Origin: Dermatemys mawii
Taxonomy: Eukaryota > Chordata > Testudines > Dermatemydidae
Direction of reading: 5' to 3'
Assembly: GCA_007922305.1 (NCBI GenBank)
Contig: ML677385.1
Coordinates: 2,502,566-2,566,565 of the forward strand
DNA: 64,000 nucleotides
Shown piece by piece: positions 34,180-45,777 of the stretch. The number at the start of each line of letters is the position of its first letter. Positions within the stretch are counted from its first letter, which is position 1. The position numbers were made by a program, and so were the translations under genes. A model generated the notes under the pieces. It searched no databases. It was not told where the DNA came from and saw only the letters and a list, made by a program, of their open reading frames with translations.

Positions 34180-34870
34180 GCAATTTTTAAGAAAATCCAA
34201 CTATTTTCCTTCTGTGATTCTTTCTATAGTTCAAACTAATAAATGCATGCTTCAAGAGAATGCAAAGTTTCAGTAAACCTAGGCAATGGTAACACAATGG
34301 CATTTGGACAGAAGATAAACAGTGAGATGGTTGATTAGCAACAGTGACTCTATTTAAAAAAAATCTGACAATGGATCATTGTATTAGGGGCTGGACACAC
34401 AAGAATGCTATTTTCAGCACTCTAAAAAGTTGGGTAGCTGGAATTGCAAAGTAGATGCAAAAATATTGTCTTTCAGGTACAAGATGCTCCAGGAAAATGT
34501 TCAGTACAAATGTGTGTGTGTGGGGGGGGGTGTTTAAACATACAAAAATTACAATTTCAGGTTTCCCCAGACATTTGGATAAAATATTCTCCTTACAGAT
34601 TTTCACAGCTTGAATTTCTCACTGAAAACACTCTTATGGAGATGTTACTGTCATTTCCATATTACAGAGGGATGTTGATGTTTCATGTTCAGCAGCAACC
34701 CTTTTTTGTGGCAGTTAGCAGCTGTATGCTAATTTCCTGAATTCAAACAGGGTCATCGGAAATTTAAATAGGGTATTAGCATTTATTACAACACATTATT
34801 TGCACTGGATCTGTTGAAGTTTCTAGTGTTGAACCTTTGTGTGTATAAGAAGAAATTATTGAGCATTAGT
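34180..34870. other. no gene; GT/G simple run
   Basis: A GT/G run at about 34509-34530 is the only distinct feature. Confidence 0.4.
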
Positions 34871-34874
34871 AACT

Positions 34875-34955
34875 GGGGGCTCAATCCTACACTGTTGAAG
34901 TCAATGGGAGTTTTGTCACTGAATTTTATTGGAGGGGGATCAGACCCTAAGTGGA
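34875..34955. repeat. palindromic short repeat
   Basis: 'gggggctcaatcctacactg' and 'gggggatcagaccctaag' bracket 'gaagtcaatgggagttttgt'. It has the structure of the small MITE-like family described at 25441. Confidence 0.5.
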
Positions 34956-36762
34956 TAGTGGAGAGAAGGTAATAGTGAAAGATGTCGGTACCCATGTGCT
35001 TTGTATCAGACTTGTATTATATGTGAGGCCCTGTATTTTGGGTTTTATTTTGTTTAAAGATTCCCTGGAATTTATCTCTGTTCATTACAAAAAATAAGGG
35101 TAAAAAATCAGAGCCCAAAATTAACTTTCTTTTTCTGGGTAGGTATCAGGGCTAAATTTCAAGGAGGGGAGGACAGGGAGAAAAGCAACAAACAGAGAAA
35201 AATAAGAGTACTGAAAGTAAAAGGAGTTTAATGCAGGGGAGTCCAGACCCAGCTCGTTTCTCTGGAAGGACAGATTGTGGCTCGGTAATTTGTCCAGCTC
35301 AGGTTGCGGAGCAACCATCATTGCTTCTGGAACAGACCTGGAAGAGGTGCAGGAGGCAAGGGTGCCATCTCCTCACGCTGCCTTCTCTACTTCTTCTGCT
35401 TCTGGGCCTGCTCCAGAAGGAGAGGTGGCAGCTCAGTTACCTGCGCCTCCCAGGTTCCCAAGCTGCCATCCCTCCTTCAAGAGCAGGGAGCCAGGTCCGG
35501 GGAATTCGGTGCTTCTTTCTGTACTTGAGCATTCCAAAATTTGGGTGAAAATTCGTTAAAAACCAAATAACAGCTTCTGTAAAACCCAGGCCTTAAATAT
35601 ACAGTATAGACCCTGATTCTGCATCTGGATCCATTCAGGCAGACTGGGATTCTGTGTAGACTTAGATGTCCAACTATAAGCTTCCTGGGCCCAGATCTGT
35701 CTTTTCTTGTTTGTTCCAATGCCACGCACACTCACCACACACTAAACATAACAATAAATAATAGCAAGGTATGTTAGTGCCATGGTTGCCTTTATAATAT
35801 TGGTTAGCAGGATTCCTTCAAGATATTTTTCATAGTGTTCTAAATTTTATAATAATTTTTCTGATGTCTGAAAATAAATAAAATCTGTTTCCTTCCATTG
35901 AACGCATGTACACACATTTGTACTGAACATTTTCCTGGACATCTCGTACCTGAAAGATAATATTTTTGCACCTCCTTTGCAATTCCAGCTACTCTGGCAC
36001 CACGGCAGTCACTGCTGGTGTGGGGCGGCCCAGGACCATGGCCAGCGCTGCTGCTGGGACTGCCAGGTTGGGGGGCGGTGCAGCTGGCGGTGCGGTACTG
36101 ACTAGGGTCAGTAGCAGCTGCCGGCTGCAGAAGTCATGGAGGTTCCAGAAAGTCACGGAATCCGTTCCTCTGTGACAGACTCACAGCCTTATTTATAGCA
36201 TTACTTCATTAGTTCATATGCTCATTCTCCTCACATTTAAAGAAGGGTATTCCCCTGAGTTTTGTATCAAGCTAGTGGTCATTTATGACCGATGTGCCTT
36301 TTTCACTGATAAATATACGTTTATAATTCTCTCTTACCTAATGCTAGTGAATATTAATCTTCCTAGCCCTAAAATAAAGCCAAGAGATTGAAATTAGGGG
36401 GAAAGATCCTTTTTATCAAAATACATTGACCAGTTTAATAAAGATTACAGATGGGTCCAAGCAACAAATGTTCAGATCAGGGTCCAAATTTCTTCCAAGT
36501 TTTGTGAGAGGGCAGGGTTTGGATTCAGGGGCTGATTCAGGGTGCTCAGTGATGATAATAATAATTACAGTAGCTTGCTTCATCCACCCAGTTCCACACA
36601 TGGGTACAGACCTTCCTCCTCTCTCCCTGCCCTCCAACTACTCAGGCAGGAGAGGAAGACCAGCTGCCTCCAGGGCTCTGTCTGCCTCTTCCCGTCACGA
36701 AGACCCCTCTGTGAGCCTGGTGTTCACACAGGTGGAAAAAGACGAGATTGGGTAGGCTAGAG
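34956..36762. other. no assigned gene; two GC-rich blocks
   Basis: 35225-35520 is GC-rich with parallel open frames lacking motifs. 35990-36175 is a GC-rich dispersed-repeat-like block ending 'aagtcacggaatccgttc'. Neither has support as a gene. Confidence 0.35.
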
Positions 36763-37062
36763 CAGTGGCTCTCAACCTTGCCAGACTACTGTACCCCTTT
36801 CAGGAGTCTGATTTGTCTTGTGTACCCCCAAGTTCCACCTCACTTAAAAATTACTTGCTTACCAAATCAGTACCAAAAATACAGGAGTGTCACAGCACAC
36901 TAATACTGACAAATTGCTTAATTTCTCATTTTTAACCATATAATTATAAAATAATTTAATTGGAATATAAATATTGTACCTACATTTCAGTGTATAGCAT
37001 ATAGAGCAGTATAAACAAGTCATTGTCTGTGTGAAATTTTAGTTTGTACTGATGTCACTTGA
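36763..37062 (-). mobile_element. hAT non-autonomous element, reverse copy, truncated
   Basis: Begins 'cagtggctctcaaccttgcc' and continues as the reverse complement of the 14885-15299 element, including 'tctgatttgtcttgtgtacc'. The expected far terminus is missing; the sequence switches at about 37062 to a CR1-like end. Confidence 0.82.
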
Positions 37063-37100
37063 GGACCTTTCCAGCCCTACATTTCTATGATTCTATAAAT
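37062..37100 (+). repeat. CR1-like 3' end scrap
   Basis: 'gaggacctttccagccctac' followed by 'atttctatgattctata' is the octamer-type terminus of CR1-family LINEs and of SINEs that share it. Confidence 0.6.
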
Positions 37101-37879
37101 TTAACATGAACATGGATAGGAAGCTAATAAAAAACTTGGCAATTATCTAGAGCTTTTGCATTCCATAAACCACCACTGCAGATGGCGAGTGGACTTCATG
37201 CTCTCTCTCTCCCCAGGAAGAAGAGAAATGATGTGTTTTGGACAACATGTTCTAGAATAAATTAGCAGAAATTAATTTACAACCATGTACATTCTCGTTA
37301 CAAACAATTCTTATAACACAAAGAACTGAAATCTAGCCAGAAAGAAGGCAGAATGCACATGGGACATCCACCAGATGAGAAAACACAATATTTTCCCCCC
37401 ATTTCCAGTTCTTCCACTCAGTTCTGCCCTTTTGCCCAGAAGCAGAGACAGCAAGTCTGAAAGCAAGTAGACTAAGCAGAGACTTAAGGGCACACCCAGA
37501 GCCAATATATAGCAACAGGCAAAGAGTACAATCTACCAGATTAAAACTGCCTCCTCTGCCTGCCCTGAGGAACCTCTTCTGCTGTCCCTTAACAGGTCAA
37601 ATATCATGCTCATTCAGAATCAACATCCTACAACCATCCTGTGCAATTGAACTTTCACACCTGACTATCCAGTGGATCAGTGCTTCTCCAGCCATTAGCA
37701 CTGACAAGGCCCAGATGAGTATCAAGAAATGGCCTCACAGCAGAGAGATGGCACATACAACATTCTCAGCATGACACTAGAAGCAAACACAGCATTTAAA
37801 TCGCTCTCTTTAACACCCTGAACAGTGTATTCCCCTACCAACAGCTTGTTCTCTTGCTTACAGGTCCATCAGCATGTAC
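37101..37879. other. no recognisable feature
   Basis: Unassigned; - strand frames at 37311-37515 have no domains. Confidence 0.35.
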
Positions 37880-38084
37880 ACTATATTGTTCATAGTGACA
37901 AAGAGTCCTGTGACACCTTAAAGACTAACTAAAATTTTAGAGCATAAGCTTTCGTGGGCTAATACCCACTTCGTCGGATGCATGCAGTGGAAGTATCTAG
38001 GGGCAGGTATAAATAGGTAGGCAAGAACCAGGTGGGAGATAACAAGGTTAGTCCAATGAGGCTGAACCAGCTTGTTATCTCTAA

Positions 38085-38995
38085 TCAGGGAGGGTGAGGT
38101 GTTTCTCTAGCAGCTGAACTGGAGGTGTGAACACCGAGAGAAGAGAAGCTGCTATTGCAGTTAGCTAGCCACTCGTAATCTTTGTTCAATCCTTGATTGA
38201 TTGTATCAAATTTGCAAATGAATTGCAGCTCTGCAGTTTCTCTTTGCAGTCTGGTCTGAAAGTTTTTTTGCTGCAAAAGGCTGACCTTTAAGTCTTTCAT
38301 GGTGTGAGCAGGGAGATTGAAGTGTTCTCCTACAGGTTTTTGTATATTGCCATTCCTGATATCTGATTTGTGTCCATTTATCCTTTTTCGTAGGGACTGT
38401 CCAGTTTGGCAGAGGGACATTGCTGGCACATAATGGCATATATTACATTGGTAGATGTGCAGGTGAATGAACCAGTGAAGGTGTGGCTGATCTGGTTTGG
38501 TCCTGTGATGGTGTTGCTGGTGTAGATGTGTGGGCAGAGTTGGCATCGAGGTTTGTTGCATGGATTGGTTCCTGAGTTAGAGGAGTTATGGCGCGGTGTG
38601 CTGTTGCTGGTGAGAATATGCTTGAGGTTGGTGGGTTGTCTGTAGGCCAGGATTGGCCTGCGTCCCAAGGCCTGTGAAAGTGAGGGATTGTTGTCCAGGA
38701 TGGGTTGTAGATCACTGATGATGCGTTGGAGAGGCTTTAACTGAGGACTGTAGGTGATGGCCAGTGGTGGTCTGTTGTTTTCTTTCTTGGGCTTGTCTCG
38801 CAGCAGCAGGCTTCTGGGTACATACCTGGCTCTGTTGATCTGTGTCCTTATTTCCTTGTGTGGGTATTGTAGTTTTGAGAAAGCTTGGTGGAGATCTTGT
38901 AGGTGTTGGTCTCTGTCTGAGGGGTTGGAGCAAAGACGATTGTACCTCAGTGCTTGGCTGTAGACAATGGATCGTGTGGTGTGCCCGTACATCAC
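38085..38995 (-). pseudogene. Penelope-like (Neptune type) polyprotein C-terminus with GIY-YIG endonuclease, broken
   Basis: The - strand encodes the region downstream of the reverse transcriptase: 'YNRLCSNPSDRDQHLQDL', 'RPPLAITYSPQLKPLQRI', and the cysteine pair CNKPRCQLC typical of the Neptune linker. Then comes the GIY-YIG endonuclease start VIYAIMCQQC. A 13-base deletion at about 38410, relative to the + strand copy, removes the YIG-bearing segment and shifts the frame. After it the family text resumes in another frame (TGQSLRKRINGHKSDIRNGN to LNKDYEWL) and ends at 38085. The RT is absent, so this is a 5'-truncated copy. Neptune elements normally carry RT plus this nuclease for target-primed insertion; this one cannot. 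Confidence 0.85.
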
Positions 38996-39000
38996 TGGTA

Positions 39001-39070
39001 CATCACTACCACTATCACTACTATCACTATCATCACTATCACTATCATCACTACCACTATCACTACTACT
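39001..39070. repeat. CACTAT/CATCAC microsatellite at the Penelope junction
   Basis: Imperfect repeats of 'actatcacta' and 'catcactatc', bracketed on both sides by 'ggtacatcac', lie exactly between the two inverted copies. Confidence 0.85.
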
Positions 39071-39077
39071 GGTACAT

Positions 39078-39462
39078 CACTGGTTCATTCACCTGCACAT
39101 CTACCAATGTAATATACGCCATTATGTGCCAGCAATGTGCCTCTGCTATGTACATCGGCCAAACTGGACAGTCCCTACGAAAAAGGATAAATGGACACAA
39201 ATCAGATATCAGGAATGGCAATATTCAAAAACCTGTAGGAGAGCACTTCAACCTCACTGGACACACCATAAAAGATTTAAAGGTCAGCATTTTGCAGCAA
39301 AAAAACTTCAAGTCCAGACTGCAAAGAGAGACTGCAGAGCTGCAATTCATTTGCAAATCTGATACAATCAATCAAGGATTGAACAAAGATTACGAGTGGC
39401 TAGCTAACTACAATAGCAGTTTCTCTTCCTCTCGCTGTTCACACCTCCAGTTCAGCTGCTAG
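39078..39462 (+). pseudogene. Penelope-like GIY-YIG endonuclease fragment, in frame but truncated
   Basis: This open frame begins within the endonuclease (TGSFTCTSTNVIYAIMCQQC) and keeps the YIG segment (MYIGQTGQSLRKRINGHK), the conserved arginine-rich helix, then GEHFNLTGHTIKDLKVSILQ and ERETAELQFICKSDT-like text, and stops with TAG at 39460-39462. The GIY side reads VIY and the YIG side is intact. All upstream RT and linker sequence is absent, so it cannot be an autonomous element. The non-coding 3' tail follows to 39716, with 'agcccacgaaagcttatgct' and 'agtgccacaggactctttgt'. Confidence 0.8.
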
Positions 39463-39848
39463 AGAAACACCTCACCCTCCCTGATTAGAGATAACAAGCT
39501 GGTTCAGCCTCATTGGACTAACCTTATTATCTCCCACCTGGTTCTTGCCTACCTATTTATACCTGCCCCTGGATACTTTCACTGCATGCATCTGACAAAG
39601 TGGGTATTAGCCCACGAAAGCTTATGCTCTAAAATTTTAGTTAGTCTTTAAAGTGCCACAGGACTCTTTGTCACTTCTGCAATTCCAGACTGACACGGCT
39701 ACCCCTCTGATTCTTGACTATATTGTTCATAGTACTTTTTTATTATTGCTGTAAAAATAACCCTTTTATAATATTATATCAATATAGCTTGTGAGCCACT
39801 TCCTGACATGAGCAGTTCCACTGAAGCCTAGGGTTACTTATATGAGCA

Positions 39849-42830
39849 GTTTTTAAACTGCTTGTACACAAATGCTAGAAGTCTAAATAATAAGATGGGT
39901 GAACCAGAGTGCCTCGTGTTAAAGGAGAATATTGACATAATAGGCATCACAGAAATATGGTGGAGTGAGGACAATGAATGTGACACAATCATTCCGGGGT
40001 ATAAAATATATCGGAAGGACAGAACAGGTCGTGGGCGTGGGGGAGTGGCAATATATGTGAAAGAAAATGTAGAATCAAATGAATTAAAAATCTTAATTGA
40101 ATCCACATGTTCCATAGAATCTCTATGGATAGTAATTCCATGCTCTAATAAGAATATAACAATAGGGATCTATTATCGACCACCTGATCAGGACAGTGAC
40201 AGTGATGATGAAATGCTAAGGGAGATTAGAGAGGCTGTCAAAATAAATAATTCAATAATAATGGGGGATTTCAATTATCCCCATATTGACTGGGTACATG
40301 TCACCTCAGGACGAAATGCGGAGACAAAATTCCTCAATACTTTAAATGACTGCTTCTTGGAGCAGCTGGTACAGGAACCCACAAGGAGAGAAGCAACTCT
40401 TGATTTAGTCCTGAGTGGAGCACAAGAACTGGTCCAAGAGGTAACTATAATAGGACTGCTTGGAAATAGTGATCATAATATAATAACATTTAATATTCCT
40501 GTGGTGGGAACAACACCTCAGCAGCCCAACACTGTGGCATTTAATTTCAGAAAGCGGAACTATGCAAAAATGAGGGGGTTAGTTAAACAGAAATTAATAG
40601 GTAAAGTGACTAAAGTGAAATCCCTGCAAGCTGCATGGACACTTTTCAAAGACACCATAATAGAGGCCCAACTTAAATGTATACCCCAAATTAAAAAACA
40701 AAGTCAAAGAACTAAAAAAGAGCCACCATGGCTTAATAACCATGTAAAAGAAGCAGTGAGAGATAAAAAGGCATCTTTTAAGAAGTAGAAGTCAAATCCT
40801 ACTGAGGTAACTAGAGAGGAGCATAAACACTGTCAAATTAAGTGTAAAAATATAATAAGAAAAGCCAAAATGGAGTCTGAAGAACAGCTAGCCAGAAACT
40901 CAAAAGGTAATAATAAAATGTTTTTAAATATGTCAGAAACAGGAAGCCTGCTAAACAACCAGTGGGGCCCCTGGATGATAGAGATACAAAAGGAACACTT
41001 AAAGATGATAAAGTCATTGCGGAGAAACTAAATGAATTCTTTGCTTCGGTCTTCACAGCTGAGGACGTTAGGGAGATTCCTAAACCTGGGCCGTCTTTTG
41101 TAGGTGACAAATCTGAGGAATTGTCACAGATTGAAGTGTCACTAGAGGAGGTTTTGGAACTAACTGATAAACTTAACTGTAACAAGTCACCGGGACCAGA
41201 TGGCATTCACCCAAGAATTCTGAAAGAACTCAAATGTGAAATTGTGGAACTATTAACTAGGGTTTGTAACCTGTCCTTTAAATCGGCTTCTGTACCCAAT
41301 GACTGGAAGACAGCTAATGTAACGCCAATATTTAAAAAGGGCTCTAGAGGTGATCCTGGCAATTACAGACCGGTAAGTCTAACGTCCGTACCAGGCAAAT
41401 TAGTTGAAACAATAGTAAAGAATAAAATTGTCAGGCACATAGAAGAACATAAATTGTTGGGCAAAAGTTAACATGGTTTCTGTAAAGGGAAATTATGTCT
41501 TACTAATCTATTAGAGTTCTTTGAAGGGGTCAACAAACATGTGGACAAGGGGGATCCAGTGGACATAGTTATTTAGATTTCCAGAAAGCCTTTGACAAGG
41601 TCCCTCACCAAAGGCTCTTATGTAAACTAAGTTGCCATGGGATAAGAGAGAAGATCCTTTCATGGTTTGAGAACTGGTTAAAAGACAGGGAACAAAGGGT
41701 AGAAATAAATGGTAAATTTTCAGAATGGAGAGGGGTAACTAGTGGTGTTTCCCAAAGGTCAGTCCTAGGACCAATCCTATTCAACTTATTCATAAATGAT
41801 TTGGAGGAAGGGGTAAATAGTGAGGTGGCAAAGTTTGCAGATGATACTAAACTGCTCAAAATAGTTAAGACTCAAGCAGACTGTGAAGAACTTCAAAAAG
41901 ATCTCACAATACTAAATGATTGGGCAACAAAATGGCAAATGAAATGTAATGTGGATAAATGTAAAGTAATGCACATTGGAAAAAATAACGCCAACTATAC
42001 ATACAATATGATGGGGGCTAATTTAGCTACAACTACTCAGAAAAAAGATCTCGGAGTCGTCATGGATAGTTCTCTGAAGACGTCCATGCAGTGTGCAGTG
42101 GCAGTGAAAAAAGCAAATAGGATGTTAGGAATCATTAAAAAAGAGATAGAGAATAAGACGGAGAATATCTTATTGCCCTTATACAAATCCATGGTGCATC
42201 CACATCTTGAATACTGTGTACAAATGTGGTCTCCTCATCTCAAAAAGGATATACTGGCATTAGAAAAGGTTCAGAGAAGGGCAACTAAAATGATTAGGGG
42301 TTTGGAACGGGTCCCACATGAGGAGAGATTAAAGAGGCTAGGACTTTTTAGCTTGGAAAAGAGGAGACTAAGGGGAGATATCATAGAGGTATATAAAATT
42401 ATGAGTGGTGTGGAGAAAGTGAATAAAGAAAAGTTATTTACTTGTTCCCATAATAGAAAAACTAGGGGCCACCCAATGAAATTAGTGGGCAGCAGGTTTA
42501 AAACAAATAAAAGGAAGTTCTTCACACAGCACACAGTCAACCTGTGGAACTGAGGAGGCTGTGAAGGCTAGGACTATAACAGGGTTTAAAAGAGAACTGG
42601 ATAAATTCATGGAGGTTAAGTCCATTAATGGCTATTAACCAGTATGGGTATGGAATGGTGTCCCTAGCCTCTGTTTGTCAGAGGGGGGTGATGGATGGCA
42701 GGAGAGATCACTTGATCATTAACTTTTAGGTTCACTGACTCCGGGGCACCTGGCATTGGCCACTGTCGGTAGAGAGGATACTGGGCTAAATGGACCTTTG
42801 GTCTGACCCAGTACGGCCTTTCTTATGCTC
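39849..42830 (+). mobile_element. long CR1 LINE (EN-RT), 5'-truncated
   Basis: It starts within ORF2, just after the octamer 'tatgagca' (39841-39848), and ends at the CR1 tail 'cagtacggcctttcttatgc', where 'tatgagca' recurs (42831-42838). That octamer may be a target duplication, although CR1 elements often lack clear ones. ORF1 and the 5' UTR are absent. It is the longest LINE in the window and the best-preserved CR1 here. Confidence 0.93.
39862..42553 (+). pseudogene. CR1 ORF2: endonuclease and reverse transcriptase, disrupted
   Basis: 39862-40788 is the apurinic-like endonuclease, with ITEIWW (catalytic Glu), GRGRGGVAIYV, IGIYYRPPD, MGDFNYPHIDW and NSDHN (catalytic Asp/His). The reverse transcriptase follows: NKSPGPDGIHPRIL, NYRPVSLTSVPGKLVE, LDFQKAFDKVPH, then the FADD catalytic box, and the CR1 C-terminal text MIRGLERVPHEERLKRLGLF. 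Lesions seen are TAG at 40786-40788, a frameshift in a T-run near 40920, TAA at 41469-41471 (probably a CpG-free C-to-T change in a Gln codon), a frameshift near 41570, and a small deletion after VNLWN at 42551. The reading frame continues family-like text across each lesion. The protein would nick DNA and copy LINE RNA; this copy cannot make it. Confidence 0.92.
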
Positions 42831-42839
42831 TATGAGCAA

Positions 42840-43805
42840 GAGCTGCAGATCTTTAGGTGGGCTTCTACCTGGAAAATTTCATAGGACAGTTCCATGTTTA
42901 TTTACTAATTCCGTGGTTTTCATAGCAAAGGTGTTTAGTTTCCAAGTAAAAATAATAAAAGATACGTTCTTAAATAGCTACCAATCCTGCAAAATCAGTC
43001 TGGGCCCCCAGTAATAAAAGTTCTGTTGATCAAATTTAGCCCTCAGTGACATCTGGTAAGCCCCATTAGAATTCTGTGGTTTGCACAGATGTAATGGAAG
43101 GCATAACTGGAAGATACTTACACTTGCATAGATGTAACTGAGAGTTTAATTTGGTCTGTAGATCCTTCATTGGTGGTTATCATGTAGGAAGTGGAAAGAC
43201 CCCAGTTTGCCTGTCAGAGCCGAGGCTGAGCCTGCAGGGCTAGCAGCAAAAGAGAACCTTCTTTCCCCCATCTTTTTATACTTGCAAACAAAATACATTA
43301 GGAAATCAGTCAGACACAATGCATAGAGAAAGTCAAAATGCCATTCTCTCACATAAAACTACAAGTCCATCTGTCATCTTTCGCTGCTCGCCTGTGCTTC
43401 AAAATATTTTAATTTTCTTTTGCAATTTGCACAATAGTACTCTGGCTTTGATGGGTTTGAAATGTACTGAAAGTTCTGAAAATAAGGAGGACTGATGGAC
43501 TGTATGAATAGGACTTTAACCTCTCTCCAGGGCTGGTTCTTATTTTTCTCAAACCCTGTCATCCAATCCCACTTGAAACATAGCTCAGGAGAGATTATGT
43601 GACTATAGACGTCATCACAGCTAACAGTTGTGCATTCTGCTTCATGTTTTTCCCTCTTTTCTCCCACCCCCGACCCTAAGTTATCATAAGAGGCAGTTGC
43701 TGACTGGCAAAGTGAAATGTTACCTTTATCACATCTCTGCAGCACTACCAGTATTACAGGCTGTCAGTCTAAAAAAAGCAGCATAGTTAAACTGTGCAGA
43801 GAGGG
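42840..43805. other. no recognisable feature
   Basis: Unassigned; the - strand frame 43374-43745 shows no motif. Confidence 0.35.
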
Positions 43806-43809
43806 AATT

Positions 43810-43875
43810 TCTATAGAATCATACACTCACCAAATCGGAGACTCTAGAGATGGAAAGGACCTATTAGGCAAAAAA
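43810..43875 (-). repeat. CR1-like 3' end scrap, antisense
   Basis: 'tagaatcatacactcaccaa' followed by 'gagatggaaaggaccta' resembles the antisense terminus of CR1-family repeats. Confidence 0.5.
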
Positions 43876-43920
43876 ATACTTGCAGTTAATTTTAGACAAC
43901 TCCTGCAGGGCTATGTGCTC

Positions 43921-43948
43921 ACAGTTGCGCACGCGCACACACACACAC
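43921..43948. repeat. CA microsatellite
   Basis: Imperfect (CA)n with CG interruptions: 'gcgcacgcgcacacacacac'. Confidence 0.8.
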
Positions 43949-44277
43949 CTGCAGCACAGCCAAAAACACATGCACCAAACCCCCGAACAAAAACAGGACA
44001 ACGCAGGGGAAACAAGAGATTGCTCACTGCTCAGACATCACTAGTGACGCAAATCTCTAAGTGGGTCAGATGGAAAGTGATGTTAATGAGTTTATATGGA
44101 AACAACTTAAAAACAGCAATGAAGGTGAAGAAAAGAAAAAGATGAATTTGTGTTTATGGGAGGAGGGGGTTAATGAATTAATGACTAAACAGCTGGCTTT
44201 CACTTTCCTATAGGGGGAGTTTTGTTTCCTAAGTAGATGAGATATTAAACAAATGGGGAAAAGGAAAAGTTCTATTG
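43949..44277. other. no recognisable feature
   Basis: A-rich, unassigned. Confidence 0.35.
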
Positions 44278-44282
44278 GGGAT

Positions 44283-44849
44283 TGTAGTGGTGTGGCCACT
44301 TACTGTCTCATAAGTGCCCCCTATATGGCACCCTACCTCTGTGACCAGTACTGTCTCTTCAGGGGCCCTTTAAAAACTCATTGTTCACCAAGTTATTCAA
44401 GCTATCCCCAGAAGTAGGGAGACCATCCATCCCGTTTTCTGGAACTTTTTCTTATGTTGGCGCCTATTACCCCCCATCCCCGTCCAGTTTTTTGTTTTTT
44501 TTTTACACAATTGCTCTGTGGTAACCCTACCCAGAAGGAATCCTGTTTATTTATTCCTCAGGTGCCCTTGGGCCCTCCAGGCCCCAACGCTAGTTCAGTA
44601 CCAAGTATTTGAAAACAAAACACAAAATTATACACTGTTCACCCCAGTTTCAACTGTGCACAGACCCCTTTTCTCTGAGGGGCTGGTGTCAGTCTCTGCC
44701 AGGCCTCACTGCCTGGAGAGTTGTCACCTCCTTCTGGTAGTCTCAATCACACTCTCAACCCCCTTAGCCCTTCCTGCTGCCTTTTAACCTGTAGTCGGGG
44801 TTGACTTAAACTCAGAGTCTCCTGCCCGAGGGCATGCCACCCTGTTACA
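44283..44849 (-). mobile_element. solo LTR-like element with near-perfect 5-bp duplication
   Basis: The - strand reads TGTAACAGGGTGGC to CACCACTACA. Flanks are 'gggat' (44278-44282) and 'aggat' (44850-44854), 4 of 5 identical. Its start resembles TGTAGCAGGGTG of the 51.5 kb LTR and TGTGGCAGGG of the 23.3 kb LTR. No internal retroelement genes adjoin. Confidence 0.65.
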
Positions 44850-44854
44850 AGGAT

Positions 44855-45777
44855 AATTTTAAAAAATCATGACTAAAAAGACTCTATGATAAAATACTCA
44901 TACTTGGAAAATACTCGGAAAACTCATATTTTCTGGCCCTTGACTATCCTGTAACATACCAGCATTTTACAACTGTTTCTTTACTGCCATTCCGTTGCTA
45001 TGTTTTACTATTTGAGGACAGTCTCAGAAGCAAGAGTTTGATATGGAGACTGCCTGCCATATTTGGGGAAACTGTAAGAGAGGAACTAACAGCTTCAGAT
45101 GGCTTACATTCTTTGCAAAATGAAACAAATTAGAGGTACTGTAATTAGCTCTGCTTTTCTATCTCCTTTCCAAGAAAGAACACACTGTCTCATGCCGTCT
45201 TTTCATAAAAAGATACAGCTACGCTGCATAACCTCTCTCCTGGCATAAATGTTTGCTTTCCATTTTAAATATTCCCTAGGAGAGACAATATTCCCTCCTG
45301 TGAAAAAAAATCCCATGGAAGGAGAAAAGAGACATCAAATATTACAGTTAGCCTTAAACTCATAGAATACAGAAAGCATCAATTTATCTGGCAGGGGGAC
45401 GGGGAGAAATCTCTTTGAGACAACATAAGAAATGCACAGGATGGAGCTGCATAGGCATCACGTGGCCTTGGTGTGGTTCCATTGCCTGGTGGACGGGGAT
45501 GGGAGAAGGAGGTTCTGGGGAACACGTACTTATCCTGCCAGTGCATTGGAGCCCCTTGATCTTCAGTCCTATTGACAGCATGACTGCAACCAACAGCGGC
45601 CCCTTCAGCTTTAGAAGCTACCCGACTAGTTCCAGGAAGGCTAGAGCACGCTGTACAGAAAACTGTGTAGGACAGTGTTTCCTCAAGTGGATGGTGCACC
45701 CCCAAAGAACTAGCTACCAAGGCATGGGCAGACCTGTCAGTTGTTGTCCAGAGTCCCAGCTTTTTTTTTTTAAGTGT
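44855..45777. other. no recognisable feature
   Basis: Unassigned; overlapping small frames at 45379-45834 lack domains. A T run lies at about 45761-45770. Confidence 0.35.

Larger units (their letters stand above)
37880..39733. mobile_element. Penelope-like insertion: two inverted copies in one 17-bp target duplication
   Basis: The 17-mer 'actatattgttcatagt' stands at 37880-37896 and again at 39717-39733. Between them lie a - strand Penelope-like copy (37897-38998), a CA/T simple repeat (39001-39070) and a + strand copy (39078-39716). The shared parts form inverted arms of about 590 bases (37897-38477 and 39078-39673). One duplication outside both copies argues that they entered in a single event. 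Confidence 0.9.

Noticed and set aside
35231..35559. Three parallel open frames in a GC-rich stretch
   Set aside because: All three frames of one strand are open at once and none shows a motif, so composition explains them.
39001..39070. CRISPR-like or satellite array
   Set aside because: The units are short, imperfect and without spacers. It is a simple microsatellite at a retroelement junction.
43921..44145. Extension of the frame 43717-44145 as a gene
   Set aside because: It runs through a CA microsatellite and has no recognisable domain.
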